Shown here in pieces: positions 61,124 to 64,000 of a stretch of 64,000 bases of DNA (its first letter is position 1; each line of letters starts with the position of its first letter). Position numbers and translations under genes: made by a program. The stretch lies in NCBI GenBank assembly GCA_037447655.1, contig JBBHKE010002671.1, forward strand, positions 124,001 through 188,000. The letters run 5' to 3'. The notes beneath the pieces were generated by a model, which saw only the letters and a list, made by a program, of their open reading frames with translations, had not been told where the DNA came from and did no database searches. This DNA comes from Zygnema cylindricum (lineage: Eukaryota; Streptophyta; Zygnematophyceae; Zygnematales; Zygnemataceae).

Positions 61124-63388
61124 AGAGAGAGAAAAACAGAGAAACAGAGAGATAGAGAGAGAGGGGGAGAGAGAGAAACAGAGAAAGAGAGATAGAGAGA
61201 TAGAGAGATAGAGGGGGAGGGCGAGAGAGAGGCGAGAGAGAGAGAGCGGCGAGAGTTAGGAGAGTTAGGAGAGAGAGGAGAGGGAGGAGAGGGAGGAGAG
61301 GCAGGAGAGGGAGGAGAGGGAGGAGAGGAAACTGACCACAGCCAGAAGAGTACTGGTGGCTGTCATGAGGACAGAGAGAGCCACATTTCCTCTGTTCAAA
61401 AGGGACCCCTAAGCACCCCTCTTTTTCCTTTATCATTTTTTTGTTTAGCCATTCAAATACTGAACACGATAACTTTTTCCTTCATCACTAATCCGATTTT
61501 CGTACAAAACTATAATACAAGGAATATTTCCTTTATAATTATTTCGTTTTTCCAAACAAAAACACATTACAAGAACTTCTCCTTCCTCAATTTTCTATTT
61601 TTCCGTACAAAATAATGATGTAAGGACTTTTTCCTTCATCATATTTTCGTTTTTCCGTATAAAAACTCAATACAAAGACTTTTCCCTTATCAGCCTTATG
61701 TTTTTCCGTACAAAAACAGGATTCAAGAACTTTTTCCTTATCATTTTTTCGTATCTCCGTACAAAATAGAAATAGAAGGACTTCATCCCCTACCAACCTT
61801 TTTTTTTTTCCATACAAAAACACAATACAAGGACTTCTTCCTTTATCATTTTTTTATTTTTCCGTACAAAAACAGAATACAAGAACTTTTTCCTTATCAA
61901 TTTTTCCTATTTCCATACAAAAACAGAATACAAAGACCATCTCCTGTTCCTTTTCTGGACTTTCTTTAATTGTAATATCTTCTTCATTCAAGTAATAAAA
62001 AAAAAAACTTTTTTATTTTTCTTCCAAAAATCAAAATGATTAACAACAATTTGACTTGCATTGATACCTTCGAGCCTAACTTATTTCAAAATTTCTAATG
62101 GAAAAACAGTTTTAGTTGCAAATTTCTTACATGTTTCAAAAATACAATTGCAATTACTACTTTCAAAACTCAAAAATTAAGACAACAACAATTTTTACCA
62201 CTACTTCGTGTGTTTCATACTATTAATATTTTTTAGTCCATTTGATAGAACTTTTAAGATGTTTGTTTTTTTTCAAAAGTGAATCAAAATCAATTTTCAA
62301 CGTACAAAATCATAGTTAGTATAAAAGGGGGAGGGGGAGGGAGAGGAGGGAGGGGAGGGAGGGGAGGGAGGGAGAGGAAGAGGGGGTGAGGAAGGTCGAG
62401 AAAGTTTGTATTTAAGGCATGAATGATTTTAGAACATTTTACCAAAATAAGAGTGGAATCGAAAGAATACTAAAATTAAAAAGTTTACAAAAACTACATT
62501 AAGAGTGATGAATGGTGTTCTATTGAGGGAAAAAAAAAAAACCTAAAAGTTGCAATAGTTGTATCAACAATCAATACTATTTCTGATACAATAACTGAGT
62601 TTTGAAAATAAGGTTCATAAACTGCAAAAAACTCGTATTTCTTTTTTTGGAAATTTGGGAGCATTCTGCCAAAAAGAAAAGAGGATTTCCATAATTATTA
62701 CGATTAAAAAGGTTTACGACAGCGTTAACATCTCGCATTTTCATTTTTTTTCAGAATTTGAAAATAACTTGACTTTTCTTTTCTGAAACTAACTTGAGTT
62801 TTTCTGAAAATAACTTCGACTTTCCAAGAAAAAATAACTTGATTTTTTCTAAAAATAACTTGAAATTTCTACTGGAAATAAACCAGAATAAACTTAACTT
62901 TTGATAGACTTATGATCAGCAAATGTTCCCACATAGAAATTCAATAGCCTCAATTCAAATTCCGTTTAAACAAAAAAAATCTTAGTCAACAACAACAGCA
63001 AAAAACTCTCCCCTCTCCCCTTCTCCCCCTCTCCACCTCTCCACCTCTCCTTCTCCTTCCCCTCTCCCCTTCCTTCCCCCTCCGCCCCTCTCTCCCTCTC
63101 CCTCTCCCCCTCCTTCCCCTCTCTACCTCTCCCCCTCCCCCCTTCTGCCCCTCTCCCCCTCTCCCCCTCCTTCCCCTCTCTCCTCCTTCCCCTCTCTACC
63201 TCTCCCCCTCTCCACTTCTCCCCCTCTCCCCCGCCTTCCCCTCTTCCCCTCTCCCCCTTTAGATAGGTGCAATTGAAAAGCGTAAAAAAATGGAAAAAAA
63301 TGAAAAAAGGTGTAAAAAAAATGAAAAAAGTGAAAAAAAGGATTGAAGTCTGACCTTGCCAAATAGGTTACAATGTTACTGGCGGTTC
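59399..63388 (-). CDS. BASS (bile acid:sodium symporter) family transporter, 5' end outside the window
   Basis: Five exons are present, in order 63355-63388 (only 34 bp), 61337-61391, 60584-60667, 60002-60292 and 59399-59557, with consistent phases. They encode TASNIVTYLAR, GNVALSVLMTATSTLLAV, VMTPLLTARLAGQLVPVDA, STLQ, SRTVSIEVGMQ, NSVLGVFLALQHFGDP and a stop after SKTLQA. These are the C-terminal two thirds of a BASS protein: the TASN stretch belongs to the Na+/substrate site of the core domain, and the VGMQNSVLG segment is a family hallmark. Plant BASS proteins sit in the chloroplast inner envelope and move organic anions with sodium; wording of the motifs is nearest to BASS1-type members, but the substrate cannot be read from sequence. 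Upstream exons, including the transit peptide, lie beyond 64000. Confidence 0.9.
59640..59800 (+). repeat. GGGAGAGG purine tract in the last BASS intron
   Basis: A G/A run of GAGAGGGAGGGGAAGGGGAGG type lies in the intron between the last two exons. The 109- and 123-codon open frames across it are composition artefacts. Confidence 0.8.
60347..60445 (-). pseudogene. Duplicated start of BASS exon 60002-60292 (pseudo-exon)
   Basis: The block 60351-60437 repeats the first 87 bp of the real exon (60206-60292) with about nine mismatches and also repeats its CTTACCCAG acceptor. Read in the same frame it gives VFFFPVVSG...QVQKVSPFAP and then stops, and it lacks a good donor. A third, poorer copy appears at about 60500-60570. 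It is a tandem partial exon duplication inside the intron. Confidence 0.85.
60930..61330 (+). repeat. Long (GA)n purine tract in a BASS intron
   Basis: About 400 bp of almost pure G/A on the plus strand: GAGAGA runs broken by AAACAGAGAAACAGAG and GGGGGAGGGCGAGAG blocks, ending in GGAGGAGAGGGAGGAG repeats. It begins right next to the donor side of exon 61337-61391. Confidence 0.92.
61495..61935 (-). repeat. ~51-bp minisatellite in a BASS intron
   Basis: About nine copies of a unit containing TTTTTCCGTACAAAAACAGA and ATACAAGGACTTTTTCCTTA recur at a spacing of roughly 51-54 bp (starts near 61501, 61549, 61613, 61655, 61706, 61757, 61810, 61862, 61914). Confidence 0.85.
62325..62395 (+). repeat. 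GGGAGG purine tract
   Basis: A run of GGGGGAGGGGGAGGGAGAGG type, about 70 bp, lies in the long first BASS intron visible here. Confidence 0.85.
62755..62885. repeat. AATAACTTGA tandem repeat
   Basis: About five loose copies of a ~28-bp unit containing TCTGAAAATAACTTGA follow each other in the same intron. Confidence 0.65.
63003..63255 (+). repeat. CTCCCC pyrimidine tract
   Basis: About 250 bp of CTCTCCCCTTCTCCCC-type repeats, 100 bp from the 34-bp BASS micro-exon. The Arg/Gly/Glu-rich 164-codon minus-strand open frame that covers it is an artefact. Confidence 0.9.
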
Positions 63389-64000
63389 CTGTGTACCCAA
63401 TTGTACCCAAAATGCAAGAGGAAAAGATGATGTAAGTGGCGAAAAAAAGAAAAAATTTAAGTACACATGGACGAGAGAAGAGGGAAGAGAAGAGAAAGAG
63501 AAGAGACGAGAGAGATGAGGGGAGAGAAGAGACGAGATGAAAGAAGACAAGAGATGATAAGAAGTAAGAAAACAAAAACCAAATGATCCTATAGCTTCTC
63601 CATTCCATAAAAGACAAAACAGAGCCTTGCTAAATAAAGATTGTCAATTGTTGTTGCATAAAAAGCGGTGGTGAATCTAACAAGTCTCGTTAACTAAAGA
63701 TCCGGGATTATTTTTACATAAATAGTGGTAGTGAATTTATTAACCAACCATCATTATTAGCTTTTAAGGATTTATCAATGTAAACACGAAATTAGAATAT
63801 ATAATACTAATTAGTGCAAGGAGACGAGGCAGACTATAATCCACTCCCTTAAATACTTTTATAAACACTATTTTATGATTTTCTTCCCAAAAAAGGCGGA
63901 ACTGCATTAGTGTCATTAACTCTAATAACGATGGGCACTGTAATGGTACACCGTTTTAATCGCTTTTAGCTTCAATAGCACAGAGTTGCTGACGGTTTTT
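63389..64000. other. Intron of BASS running to the window edge
   Basis: No further BASS exon could be recognised here. The stretch holds a GAGAAGA-rich tract (63474-63550) and MITE copy A2. Confidence 0.5.
63742..63942. mobile_element. MITE-like element, ~200-bp class (copy A2)
   Basis: The right end CTAATAACGATGGGCACTGTA is a good family terminus; the left end (AACCAACCATCATTATTAG) is worn. The interior shares AAATTAGAATATATAATACT, GGAGACGAGGCAGACTATAA and TTTATGATTTTCTTCCCAAA with A1. Confidence 0.75.

Noticed and set aside
60905-61436. Arg/Glu- and Leu/Ser-repeat open frames over the GA tract
   Set aside because: Pure dinucleotide-repeat translation; no start context or family similarity.
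63123-63617. 164-codon minus-strand open frame
   Set aside because: Covers a CTCCCC tract and the BASS micro-exon in another frame; composition artefact.
1-64000. CRISPR arrays, prophage, operons or bacterial insertions
   Set aside because: No spacer-repeat array or prokaryotic gene organisation was seen; every recognised gene is intron-bearing and eukaryotic.

Overview
This 64 kb window is nuclear DNA from a green eukaryote, most likely a streptophyte (a charophyte-grade alga or an early land plant). The evidence is: genes split by many short introns, AT-rich intergenic DNA, no operons, a eukaryotic tRNA-Ser(UGA), and plant-type proteins. These include a CRR7-like factor of the chloroplast NDH complex, a plastid-type BASS transporter, a plant-type SmD3 and an At4g28440-like OB-fold protein. 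I cannot name the species from sequence alone.

I could rebuild ten protein genes by hand from splice sites and reading phase. Left to right they are: an OB-fold nucleic-acid-binding protein (408-1278, minus); a VDAC porin with an unusual N-terminal extension (3816-6438, minus); the core spliceosomal protein SmD3 (9704-10825, minus); a 13-exon galactokinase spread over 10 kb (13422-23593, minus); a membrane methyltransferase of the ICMT/PEMT type with a likely plastid transit peptide (24344-28289, plus); a 20-exon PUF60-like splicing factor (29659-42069, minus); an NNF1/PMF1-like kinetochore protein (43376-47489, plus); a 13-exon ROK1/DDX52-like DEAD-box helicase (48640-54718, minus); CRR7 (56884-58018, plus); and the 3' part of a BASS transporter that runs off the right edge (59399-63388, minus). 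A tRNA-Ser(UGA) with several decayed copies lies at 6.9-7.8 kb. GALK/methyltransferase, PUF60/NNF1 and ROK1/CRR7 are head-to-head pairs with shared upstream regions. The genes are housekeeping functions with no shared pathway, apart from two splicing proteins (SmD3, PUF60) and two or three probable plastid proteins.

The less ordinary content is in the introns and spacers. Several small inverted-repeat elements (MITE-like) recur. The main family has termini resembling TACACTGCCCATCGCTATTA, exists in at least three size classes, and sits next to TA dinucleotides. A second foldback family begins ATAGGGTA. Three introns use GC instead of GT donors, and each is fixed by reading phase or alignment. 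The BASS gene carries a tandem copy of the start of one of its own exons, and its introns are full of long purine/pyrimidine tracts and a ~51-bp minisatellite. I saw no CRISPR array, phage, bacterial island or viral gene. I found no wholly new gene system; the best candidates for novelty are the repeat families and the odd gene structures.
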